Shown piece after piece: positions 6,602 through 14,307 of a DNA stretch of 64,000 nt. Location: assembly GCF_040907265.1 (NCBI RefSeq), contig NZ_JBFOHP010000002.1, forward strand, positions 4,278,001-4,342,000, written 5' to 3'. The stretch comes from Streptomyces sclerotialus (GTDB taxonomy: Bacteria; Actinomycetota; Actinomycetes; Streptomycetales; Streptomycetaceae). Positions within the stretch are counted from its first letter, which is position 1, and every line of letters starts with the position of its first letter. Under the pieces are notes generated by a model. That model made no database searches, had not been told where the DNA came from, and saw only the letters and a list, made by a program, of their open reading frames with translations. The position numbers and the translations under genes were made by a program.

Positions 6602-8983
6602 TCAACGGTCCACTTTCTCACCCGAGCCGGACGCGTCCGTGCTTTCCGAACCGGTGTCCGGCGCCGGGTCACCCGGCTGCCCGGATCCGCCACCGCCCGC
6701 GGGCCGGCCGTCCGCGCCGGCGCCCTCCTGGCCCGAGCTGTCCGGGTCCGGAGCACCGTCACCGTCGTCCGAGCCGACGCCGCCGTCGTCCGTACCGGTT
6801 CCGCCGTCCGTGCCGCCGTCGTCCTCACGGGCCGCCGCACGCTTGCGCTGGAGGTAGATCCGTACGCCGGCGAGCACGAGCAGCAGCACGCCGCCCGCGA
6901 TGACGAGCATGACCGTAGCGGTGATCTCGGTGACGTTCACCTCGAAGGTCATCGCCCGGCCGTACCGCTTGCCGTCGGCGGTGTAGAGCTGCGCGGTGAC
7001 CTGGACCGGTCCGTTGGCGTTCGCGGTGGTGTCGAACTTGAAGGACTGGCTGTGGCCGCCCTCGACGTCGATCGTCTGCGGTTCACCCACGTCCAGGCGG
7101 TTGGGCTGGGACGAGGTGAGCCGCAGCGTCATGTCCTCGACGCCCCTGACGAGGTTGTTCTGCACCGTGACCGGAATCGTGGCGCTGCGCCCGGAGAGCG
7201 TGGCGTCCGACTTCTGGATCAGGTGCACCTTCGTCGTCAGACCGTCCAGATAGCTGCGGACGGACTTGCGGAACGCCTGGGCGCCCTTGGCGTCGCCGCG
7301 CCACTCCGTCGACATCATCCGCATGATCGCGTTGCCGAAGGGGGTCTCGACCCGCCACGGCTCGGCCAGGATGACCTTGAAGTCGTCCAGCGCGGTACGG
7401 GTCTCCTCCGCCTGGCGGAAGGCGGCCGCCGGCAGCTCGTGCTTGCGCAGCGAGGCCGGGTAGGAGGCCGAGCCGGGGACCCGGCGGCTGGCGTTGGGGT
7501 CGGGCTTGGCCTTGGCCGCGTCGCTGAGATCCTGCGCCTCGGCCCAGCCGCTGTCGTCCAGGGCCCGTACCGCCTTCGCCATGGCCTGTGCCTGGCTCGC
7601 GGTGGGCATCCGCTGCGGCGCCACGACGATGCTGCGCTGACGCGAGGGATCCTGGAGATTGATCATCAGGGACTGGGCGAGGAAGTTCTGTACCGCCAGG
7701 TTCGCGGAGGCGGCCTTGGACAGGTCACCGGTGAAGGCGGTGGACAGTCCGGCGTCCGCGACCACAGCGGTGTTGCCGCCACCGATGGGCCGGGCGGAGG
7801 TGGGGGTGTAGGACAGGCCGCTCTCCCGCATGCTGTCGCTGCGGGCGATCACGTTGTGGGCACCGGCGGACGTGGCCACGTCCACGACGGAGGAGTCCAC
7901 CGCGCCGTCCACGGGCCAGGCGAAGTCGGTACGCGCCTTCACGCCCGGCAGGACGGTCTCCACGGTCTTCGACGCCAGGTCGGTGGCCGGGCCGAGGTGG
8001 CTCAGCGCGCTGGGTACGGCCTTGCCCTTGTGGGCCAGCGAGGCGAGGTCGGGGTCGGCGAACGGCAGCGCGACGACCTCGTGGGCCTGGACGGCCTGCT
8101 CCAGGTCGCTCAGCCACTGCTTGGCGACCTCCTGGTTCCGGCCCGGGGTGGTGGTGCCGTTCGGCCCCTCGACCTTGTAGCGGCCGGTCATGGCGTCGAC
8201 AGAGGCGAGCAGATCGGGATCGACGACGAAGGTGACCGGCAGGTCCTTGCCGAGGGCGACGAGCTGCTGCAGCCGCCCGCCGGGGGCGATCTCGGCCGCC
8301 AGCTTGTCGTCGCGGAAGATCGGCGTCTGCTGCTCGTCGCCCTCGGTCTCCGCGGTGAGGTGCGTCTTGGAGATCAGCGGCCACATGTACGCGAGCCCGG
8401 TCTTCTTCGAGGCCTCCGCCTCCTGCCAGGGCAGGAAGGTGCGCTCGATGCCGAGCACGTGCTCGTACGCGGCGCTCCTGGTCCGGCCGGAGAAGGAGAC
8501 GCCGAGCTGGTAGACGCCGTCCTTGCTCAGGCGCAGCTTCTTGACCGGGACGCGGAGGGAGAAGGGCCGCGAGACGCCCGGCTCCAGCTTCTCGACCTTC
8601 TCGGTCTTCCCGCCGACCTCCTGGCCGTCCAGGCCGGCGGAGTAGCCGGTGCGCCGGGCGACGTCGTCGATGGAGCTGCGGTTGTTCAGTACGGGGCCGC
8701 GGCGCAGCCCGATGTGCCCGTCGGTGATCGTCGCGCGGCCCTCGTTGGTGATGCTGCCGGTGACGGTGACCGCGGCGTCGGACTTCCCGGACGCCGGCGG
8801 GGTGAGCGAGTCGATGTCGACGTCGACGGTGCGGGAGCCGGCGGGAGCGGCGTGTGCTTCCTGCGCGGCGGGAACCTGCATCAGGCCGGCCAGCAGCGGT
8901 GCACCGGCGACGAGCGCAGCGACGCGTCGCAGCCATCGGCCACGCGGCCGTTCGGTCACCGGAAACCCTGCCGCATCGGCCAC
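6602..8983 (-). CDS. DUF6049-type secreted/membrane protein of unknown function
   Basis: A 793-residue protein with an N-terminal signal (LRRVAALVAGAPLLAGLMQV, then AQEAHA), a large extracytoplasmic region and a single C-terminal membrane segment (ATVMLVIAGGVLLLVLAGV, about residues 690-715). The tail after it is very acidic and Gly/Asp-rich (DDGGTDGGTGTDDGG). The family is found upstream of murJ throughout actinobacteria; the Mycobacterium counterpart is Rv3909, beside Rv3910 (MviN). Its biochemical function is not known to me. I chose GTG 8983; GTG 8959, with AGGG upstream, is a possible shorter start and would leave a cleaner signal peptide. The position points to a role in envelope assembly (inference). 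Confidence 0.82.
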   Translation of the reverse strand: MADAAGFPVTERPRGRWLRRVAALVAGAPLLAGLMQVPAAQEAHAAPAGSRTVDVDIDSLTPPASGKSDAAVTVTGSITNEGRATITDGHIGLRRGPVLNNRSSIDDVARRTGYSAGLDGQEVGGKTEKVEKLEPGVSRPFSLRVPVKKLRLSKDGVYQLGVSFSGRTRSAAYEHVLGIERTFLPWQEAEASKKTGLAYMWPLISKTHLTAETEGDEQQTPIFRDDKLAAEIAPGGRLQQLVALGKDLPVTFVVDPDLLASVDAMTGRYKVEGPNGTTTPGRNQEVAKQWLSDLEQAVQAHEVVALPFADPDLASLAHKGKAVPSALSHLGPATDLASKTVETVLPGVKARTDFAWPVDGAVDSSVVDVATSAGAHNVIARSDSMRESGLSYTPTSARPIGGGNTAVVADAGLSTAFTGDLSKAASANLAVQNFLAQSLMINLQDPSRQRSIVVAPQRMPTASQAQAMAKAVRALDDSGWAEAQDLSDAAKAKPDPNASRRVPGSASYPASLRKHELPAAAFRQAEETRTALDDFKVILAEPWRVETPFGNAIMRMMSTEWRGDAKGAQAFRKSVRSYLDGLTTKVHLIQKSDATLSGRSATIPVTVQNNLVRGVEDMTLRLTSSQPNRLDVGEPQTIDVEGGHSQSFKFDTTANANGPVQVTAQLYTADGKRYGRAMTFEVNVTEITATVMLVIAGGVLLLVLAGVRIYLQRKRAAAREDDGGTDGGTGTDDGGVGSDDGDGAPDPDSSGQEGAGADGRPAGGGGSGQPGDPAPDTGSESTDASGSGEKVDR

Positions 8984-9117
8984 GCGCTCGCCCGTCCCTC
9001 GTCGTCGTCAGTGGTCGTCGCTATGTGCGTCCACGCATGGTAACGATGACCGCTGTGGCGAAGTGCTGCGGACTGCTCCACCTGATCGTGCGGCGCCGGT
9101 CTCCGCGTGCTTGTCCC

Positions 9118-9147
9118 CTTTATACGTGTCCGCTTTATACGCGTCCG
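9118..9147. repeat. Perfect tandem 15-bp repeat upstream of cca
   Basis: CTTTATACGTGTCCG is followed directly by CTTTATACGCGTCCG, differing at one base. It lies 35-64 bases before the cca start in the divergent cca/DUF6049 promoter region. It could be a regulator binding site; no regulator can be named. Confidence 0.6.
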
Positions 9148-9181
9148 CCTCGCGCGGCGCGGGCACGTACCCTGTCCTGTT

Positions 9182-10657
9182 GTGCCGAACGCCAACAATG
9201 ACACCCACGCCCCGCAGAACGAGCGCAGCGCAGAGTCGACGCAGGCGCTGAACCAGGTGCAGCGCCGCGCCGTCAGTGAGCTGCTGCGCGTCTCCCCCGT
9301 CGCGGACGATCTGGCCCGCCGTTTTCAGGAGGCCGGGTTCACACTTGCCCTGGTCGGTGGTTCGGTACGGGATGCCCTGCTCGGCCGGCTCGGCAACGAC
9401 CTGGACTTCACCACGGACGCCCGCCCCGAGGACGTACTGAAGATCGTGCGGCCGTGGGCGGACGCGCTCTGGGAGGTCGGCATCGCCTTCGGCACCGTCG
9501 GCTGCAAGAAGAGCTCCTTCGACATCGAGATCACGACGTACCGCTCGGAGGCGTACGACCGCACCTCGCGCAAGCCCGAGGTGTCCTACGGCGACTCCAT
9601 CGAGGACGATCTGGTGCGCCGGGACTTCACGGTGAACGCCATGGCGGTGGCGCTCCCGGAGAAGGAGTTCATCGACCCGCACAACGGTCTGGAGGACCTC
9701 GCGGCGCGGGTGCTGCGTACGCCGGGCACCCCGCAGGAATCCTTCTCCGACGATCCGCTGCGGATGATGCGGGCGGCGCGCTTCGCCGCGCAGCTGGACT
9801 TCACCGTGGCGCCCGAGGTCGTGGCCGCGATGAAGAAGATGGCGGACCGGATCGACATCATCTCCGCCGAGCGGGTGCGTGACGAGCTCAACAAGCTGCT
9901 CCTGGGGGCGCACCCCCGCAAGGGTCTGAAGCTTCTGGTCGAGAGCGGCATCGCCGACCGGGTGCTGCCGGAGCTGCCGGCGCTGCGGCTGGAGAGTGAC
10001 GAGCATCACCGCCACAAGGACGTCTACGAGCACTCGCTGACCGTCCTGGAGCAGGCCATCGACCTGGAGGAGGACGGCCCGGACCTGGTACTGCGGCTGG
10101 CGGCGCTGCTCCATGACATCGGCAAGCCGAGGACGCGCCGGTTCGAGAAGGACGGCCGGGTCTCCTTCCACCACCACGAGGTGGTGGGCGCGAAGATGAC
10201 CAAGAAGCGGATGACCGCGCTGAAGTACTCCAACGAGATGGTCAAGGACGTCTCGCGTCTGGTGGAGCTGCACCTGCGGTTCCACGGCTACGGCACGGGC
10301 GAGTGGACGGACTCGGCGGTCCGCCGGTACGTACGGGACGCCGGCCCGCTGCTGACACGGCTGCACAAGCTGACCCGCTCGGACTGCACCACGCGCAACA
10401 AGCGCAAGGCCAATGCCCTCTCGCGGGCGTACGACGGGCTCGAGGAGCGCATCGCGCGGCTGCAGGAGCAGGAGGAGCTGGACGCGATCCGGCCGGACCT
10501 GGACGGCAACGACATCATGCAGGTGCTGGGCATCGCACCCGGGCCGGAGGTCGGGAAGGCCTACAAGTACCTGCTGGAGCTCCGGCTGGAGAACGGCCCG
10601 ATGGGCCGTGAGGCGGCGGTCGAGGCGCTCAAGAAATGGTGGGCCGAGCAGAGCTGA
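9182..10657 (+). CDS. cca: CCA tRNA nucleotidyltransferase (poly(A) polymerase family)
   Basis: A 491-residue enzyme that adds or repairs the 3' CCA end of tRNA, or possibly a poly(A) polymerase, since actinobacterial members are often annotated pcnA. The nucleotidyltransferase motif is LVGGSVRDALLGRLGNDLDF with the metal-binding DxD, followed by RRDFTVNAMA. RNA-binding sequence follows, then an HD domain (LAALLHDIGKPRTRRF). I chose GTG 9182 because the residues before it are poor. There is no ribosome site, and TACCCT stands about 10 bases upstream, so a leaderless transcript is possible. Divergent from the DUF6049 gene; in mycobacteria a NUDIX gene lies between the two, and none is present here. 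Confidence 0.92.
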   Translation: MPNANNDTHAPQNERSAESTQALNQVQRRAVSELLRVSPVADDLARRFQEAGFTLALVGGSVRDALLGRLGNDLDFTTDARPEDVLKIVRPWADALWEVGIAFGTVGCKKSSFDIEITTYRSEAYDRTSRKPEVSYGDSIEDDLVRRDFTVNAMAVALPEKEFIDPHNGLEDLAARVLRTPGTPQESFSDDPLRMMRAARFAAQLDFTVAPEVVAAMKKMADRIDIISAERVRDELNKLLLGAHPRKGLKLLVESGIADRVLPELPALRLESDEHHRHKDVYEHSLTVLEQAIDLEEDGPDLVLRLAALLHDIGKPRTRRFEKDGRVSFHHHEVVGAKMTKKRMTALKYSNEMVKDVSRLVELHLRFHGYGTGEWTDSAVRRYVRDAGPLLTRLHKLTRSDCTTRNKRKANALSRAYDGLEERIARLQEQEELDAIRPDLDGNDIMQVLGIAPGPEVGKAYKYLLELRLENGPMGREAAVEALKKWWAEQS

Positions 10658-10663
10658 TCGCTC

Positions 10664-10677
10664 GTTTCACGTGAAAC
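10664..10677. promoter_or_regulatory. parS site 3
   Basis: Perfect GTTTCACGTGAAAC just after the cca stop. It lies on one side of a terminator-like hairpin, with another parS on the other side. Confidence 0.93.
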
Positions 10678-10685
10678 ACCGCCCG

Positions 10686-10717
10686 CACCGCCCGGACCGT
10701 TCATCGGTCGGGCGGTG
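10686..10717. terminator. Bidirectional terminator hairpin between cca and MFS gene
   Basis: CACCGCCCGGACCG (10686-10699) pairs with CGGTCGGGCGGTG (10705-10717), with one bulged G and a 5-base loop. It lies between convergent genes, bracketed by two parS sites. Confidence 0.65.
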
Positions 10718-10730
10718 TTTCACGTGAAAC
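10717..10730. promoter_or_regulatory. parS site 4
   Basis: Perfect GTTTCACGTGAAAC in the cca/MFS intergenic region. Its first base is the last base of the terminator stem. Confidence 0.93.
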
Positions 10731-10748
10731 ATCAGAAGCGTCGCCTCG

Positions 10749-12035
10749 CTACTGAGTCGGCCGGCGCGAGGTTTCACGTGAAACACGTGCGCGCGCCATG
10801 GCGAGGGCGACGGCCAGATGCAGCACGGCCACACCGACGATCAGTGCGGGCGAGCGCCCGTCGGGCGGCAGCACCAGGGCCGCCACCCCGGCCGCGCCGA
10901 CGAAAGCGGTGTGGAAGAGGACGTCGTACAGGGCGAAGACCCGACCGCGGAACGCGTCGTCCACGGCATGCTGCACCTCGGTGTCCGTGGCGATCTTCGC
11001 GCCCTGTGTGGCGAGGCCGAGGGCGAAGGCGGCGACGAGCACGGGCGTCAGGGTGAAGGAGAGGCTGAGCGCGGGGACCAGCACGGCGGCAGCCCCCGCA
11101 CACACCGCGATCCAGCCGGTGGCGGTCAGCCGGGTCACAGCCGTGGGCGTCACTACCGCCGCCGCGAAGAACCCGACGCCGGAAGCGGCGACCGCGAGGC
11201 CCAGTGATGCCATGCCGTCCGGCCCGTGTATCGGCCAATAGGCGCGGCACAGCATCAGCACCGTGATCGTCAGTGCGCCGTAGCAGAAGCGCATCAGCGC
11301 CATCGCCGTCAGGGCACGGGCGGCGGACCGGCGCTTGCGGAGGTGAGCCAGCCCGGCGCTGAGCTCGCGGGCGGTGTGCAGCAGCGCGGCGGTGAGCCGT
11401 GGTGACACCCGCCGGGGGTCCGGGCCGAGGAGCCCCGGCGGGATGCGCAGTGCGACGCCTGCGGCGCAGAGGTAGAGGGCGGCGCCGAGCAGGACGGACA
11501 CCGCGTCGGATTCCACGCCGACCAGCCGTACGGCGAAGGCGAGGCCGCCGCCCGCGGTGGCCGCGAGCGTGCCGGCCGTGGGGGACAGGGAATTGGCCAC
11601 CACGAGCGCCTCGGCGTTGTCGACGACTCGCGGCAGCGCGGCCGACAGTCCGGCCAGAACGAAGCGGTTGACCGCGGTGACGCTCAGTGCCGAGGCGTAG
11701 AAGAGCCAGTCCGGTACGCCGGCGAGGAGGAGCAGTGCGGTCGCGGCCGCCAGTACCGTGCGCAGCAGATTGCCGTGGAGCAGGACCTGGCGGCGGCGCC
11801 AGCGGTCCAGGAAGACGCCGGCGAACGGGCCGAGCACGGAGTAGGGGAGCAGCAACACCGCCATCGCGGAGGCGATGGCGGCGGGAGATGCCTGCTTCTC
11901 GGGTGAGAAGACGACGTACGAGGCGAGGGCGACCTGGTACACACCGTCGGCGGCCTGGGAGAGCAGCCGGACGGCCAGCAGCCGGCGGAAGTCTCGGCGG
12001 CGGAGGAGTACGCGGAGATCACGCGCGGCGGCCAT
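10749..12035 (-). CDS. MFS transporter
   Basis: A 428-residue major-facilitator membrane protein with about 12 hydrophobic segments (for example MAVLLLPYSVLGPFAGVFLD, which with the following RWRR gives the loop 2-3 GxxxDR-type motif). It resembles drug/solute exporters of the MFS_3 type; the substrate is unknown. ATG 12035 follows GAGG at about nine bases; GTG 12050 is an in-frame alternative. The C-terminal cytoplasmic tail ends RVSRETSRRPTQ, with VSRET encoded by a parS site. It is convergent with cca. Confidence 0.82.
   Translation of the reverse strand: MAAARDLRVLLRRRDFRRLLAVRLLSQAADGVYQVALASYVVFSPEKQASPAAIASAMAVLLLPYSVLGPFAGVFLDRWRRRQVLLHGNLLRTVLAAATALLLLAGVPDWLFYASALSVTAVNRFVLAGLSAALPRVVDNAEALVVANSLSPTAGTLAATAGGGLAFAVRLVGVESDAVSVLLGAALYLCAAGVALRIPPGLLGPDPRRVSPRLTAALLHTARELSAGLAHLRKRRSAARALTAMALMRFCYGALTITVLMLCRAYWPIHGPDGMASLGLAVAASGVGFFAAAVVTPTAVTRLTATGWIAVCAGAAAVLVPALSLSFTLTPVLVAAFALGLATQGAKIATDTEVQHAVDDAFRGRVFALYDVLFHTAFVGAAGVAALVLPPDGRSPALIVGVAVLHLAVALAMARARVSRETSRRPTQ
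10771..10784. promoter_or_regulatory. parS site 5, inside MFS gene 3' end
   Basis: Perfect GTTTCACGTGAAAC within the last codons of the MFS gene, where it encodes VSRET. Confidence 0.93.
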
Positions 12036-12055
12036 GGGCCATAGCCTCACACAGG

Positions 12056-12091
12056 CCGCGGGCCCCTGGGGAGACTTCCAGAGGCCCGCGG
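12056..12091 (-). terminator. Terminator hairpin after ino1
   Basis: CCGCGGGCCCCTGG (12056-12069) pairs with CCAGAGGCCCGCGG (12078-12091) with one mismatch, 45 bases past the ino1 stop on the minus strand and before the MFS start. There is no T-tract, as is usual for Streptomyces. Confidence 0.6.
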
Positions 12092-12135
12092 GTGTCAGGT
12101 CGGTGCGGTCGCGTGGGCGTCCGCCGGTCGCTGTG

Positions 12136-13218
12136 TCAGCGCTCGACCTCGCCCTTGATGAACTTCTCGACGTTGTCCCGGGCCTCGTTGTCGAAGTACT
12201 GGACCGGCGGGGACTTCATGAAGTACGAGGAGGCGGAGAGGACCGGGCCGCCGATGCCGCGGTCCTTGGCGATCTTCGCGGCGCGCAGCGCGTCGATGAT
12301 GACGCCGGCGGAGTTCGGGGAGTCCCAGACCTCGAGCTTGTACTCCAGGTTCAGCGGGACGTCACCGAAGGCACGGCCCTCCAGGCGGACGTAGGCCCAC
12401 TTGCGGTCGTCCAGCCAGGCGACGAAGTCCGACGGACCGATGTGGACGTTGTCCTCGCCCAGCTCGCGGTCGGTGATCTGGGAGGTGACGGCCTGCGTCT
12501 TGGAGATCTTCTTGGACTCCAGGCGCTCGCGCTCGAGCATGTTCTTGAAGTCCATGTTGCCGCCGACGTTCAGCTGCATCGTGCGGTCCAGGATGACGCC
12601 CCGGTCCTCGAAGAGCTTGGCCATCACGCGGTGCGTGATGGTGGCGCCCACCTGGGACTTGATGTCGTCACCGACGATCGGGACGCCCGCCTCGGTGAAC
12701 TTGTCCGCCCACTCCTTGGTGCCGGCGATGAAGACCGGGAGGGCGTTGACGAAGGCGACCTTGGCGTCGATGGCGCACTGGGCGTAGTACTTCGCCGCGT
12801 CCTCGGAGCCGACGGGGAGGTAGCACACCAGGACGTCGACCTGCTGGTCCTTGAGGACCTGGACGACGTCGACGGGGGCCTCGTCGGACTCCTCGATGGT
12901 CTGGCGGTAGTACTTGCCGAGACCGTCGAGGGTGTGGCCGCGCTGGACGGTCACGCCGGTGCGCGGCACGTCACAGATCTTGATGGTGTTGTTCTCGCTG
13001 GCGCCGATGGCGTCGGCGAGGTCGAGGCCGACCTTCTTGGCGTCGACGTCGAAGGCAGCCACGAACTCGATGTCACGCACGTGGTAGTCACCGAACTGCA
13101 CGTGCATCAGACCGGGCACGCGGCTGTCCGGGTCGGCGTCCTTGTAGTACTCGACGCCCTGCACCAACGATGCGGCGCAGTTGCCCACGCCGACGACGGC
13201 TACGCGAACCGAACCCAT
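12136..13218 (-). CDS. ino1: Inositol-3-phosphate synthase
   Basis: A 360-residue NAD-dependent enzyme that converts glucose 6-phosphate to 1D-myo-inositol 3-phosphate, the precursor of mycothiol and phosphatidylinositol. The N-terminus [21 protein letters not shown] carries the Rossmann GxGxxxA motif. [15 protein letters not shown] and [11 protein letters not shown] are family signatures, and the length matches bacterial/archaeal-type synthases. ATG 13218 follows AGGGAG. It lies 49 bases downstream of a PadR regulator gene on the same strand, so the two probably share a transcript and PadR probably controls ino1. Confidence 0.95.
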   Translation of the reverse strand: MGSVRVAVVGVGNCAASLVQGVEYYKDADPDSRVPGLMHVQFGDYHVRDIEFVAAFDVDAKKVGLDLADAIGASENNTIKICDVPRTGVTVQRGHTLDGLGKYYRQTIEESDEAPVDVVQVLKDQQVDVLVCYLPVGSEDAAKYYAQCAIDAKVAFVNALPVFIAGTKEWADKFTEAGVPIVGDDIKSQVGATITHRVMAKLFEDRGVILDRTMQLNVGGNMDFKNMLERERLESKKISKTQAVTSQITDRELGEDNVHIGPSDFVAWLDDRKWAYVRLEGRAFGDVPLNLEYKLEVWDSPNSAGVIIDALRAAKIAKDRGIGGPVLSASSYFMKSPPVQYFDNEARDNVEKFIKGEVER

Positions 13219-13267
13219 TCCGGTTGCTCCCTGTTTGTTCTCGACGCGGCTCCGCGGCTGCGGAGCC

Positions 13268-13945
13268 TCATGTGGCGGTGTCATCGGACGGATCCGGCCG
13301 GGATCCACCCCGGTTCCGGGGCAGGCCACCCGTCTCTCCTGACTCGTTCCGGTCCGGGGCCGCGGGATCCTGGGCACGCTGATCGCGCCCGGCCCGCTCG
13401 CTCTCGATCAGCTCGTTCAGCCAGCGCACTTCGCGCTCCACGGATTCCAGACCGTGTCGCTGCAGCTCAAGGGTGTACTGGTCGAGCCGCTCACGGCGGG
13501 CCAGCGAGGCACGCATCCTTTCGAGGCGCTCCTCCAGGCGGCTGCGCCGGCCCTCCAGTACACGCATCCGCACGTCACGCGAGGTCTGTCCGAAGAAGGC
13601 GAACCGGACACCGAAGTGCTCGTCCTCCCAGGCGTCCGGACCCGAGTGGGAGAGCAGCTCCTCGAAGTGCTCCTTCCCCTCCGCCGTCAACCGGTAGACG
13701 ATCTTGGCTCGGCGTCCTGCGAGTGATGCTGCGGGGGCGCCCTGAGCCGCTCCTTCCCCGGACTCCTCGGTCAGCCAGCCGTGCGCGACCAGGGACTTGA
13801 GGCAGGGGTAGAGGGTGCCGTAACTGAACGCCCGGAAGACGCCCAGCGAGGTGTTGAGCCGTTTCCGCAGCTCGTACCCGTGCATGGGGGACTCGCGCAA
13901 CAAGCCGAGCACGGCGAATTCGAGGATGCCGGACCGTCTGCTCAT
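13268..13945 (-). CDS. PadR-family transcriptional regulator
   Basis: A 225-residue DNA-binding protein. The winged helix is at the start ([20 protein letters not shown], then [11 protein letters not shown] and [19 protein letters not shown]) with the canonical PadR residues. The C-terminal half is a long charged coiled coil ([20 protein letters not shown]) for dimerisation. ATG 13945 has GGGGAGG eight bases upstream; longer in-frame starts lack this. A perfect 19-bp palindrome 41 bases upstream is the likely operator, suggesting autoregulation and control of the downstream ino1. Confidence 0.9.
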   Translation of the reverse strand: MSRRSGILEFAVLGLLRESPMHGYELRKRLNTSLGVFRAFSYGTLYPCLKSLVAHGWLTEESGEGAAQGAPAASLAGRRAKIVYRLTAEGKEHFEELLSHSGPDAWEDEHFGVRFAFFGQTSRDVRMRVLEGRRSRLEERLERMRASLARRERLDQYTLELQRHGLESVEREVRWLNELIESERAGRDQRAQDPAAPDRNESGETGGLPRNRGGSRPDPSDDTAT

Positions 13946-13986
13946 CCTCCGCCTCCCCAGCTGTGTGCGTTCTTTATGCCGAGCTG

Positions 13987-14005
13987 ATGTATCGACTCGA
14001 TACAT
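13987..14005. promoter_or_regulatory. Perfect 19-bp palindrome, probable PadR operator
   Basis: ATGTATCGA-C-TCGATACAT, perfect arms of nine around a central C, in an unusually AT-rich patch between padR and the PBP gene. PadR operators typically begin ATGT and end ACAT, as here, although with a different spacer. Confidence 0.7.
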
Positions 14006-14307
14006 CCAGACGATAGAACGGCACATCTGGCGGGACAAGGGGAGGGACGGTGAACGGGATCACATCGACGATTCGCCGTAGCCAACCTGACTGATTTGGA
14101 GTGAATTCCGAGCCTGGGCAGGTTTTGGCCGTGCGTAGTCTGTGCGGCATGCAGACTGCCGGGAACCAAGTGGCGAGAAGTGACGTCTCCGTCCCCGGTG
14201 TAGTGCGGCCCGTGCGACCAATACGGGCCGTGTTGTCGGGGGGACCTGAAGTGAACTGCCGCCTTCAGGCGATGAGATAGCGCGCCTGCCCGAGGAGTAA
14301 CCGTTCC
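14006..14307. other. Divergent promoter region padR / PBP
   Basis: About 300 bases without a gene. It holds GCGTAGTCTG (a possible -10 TAGTCT for the PBP gene) near 14135 and a small inverted repeat CCTGAAG/CTTCAGG (14245-14269) in the expected 5' leader. Otherwise nothing recognisable. Confidence 0.4.
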
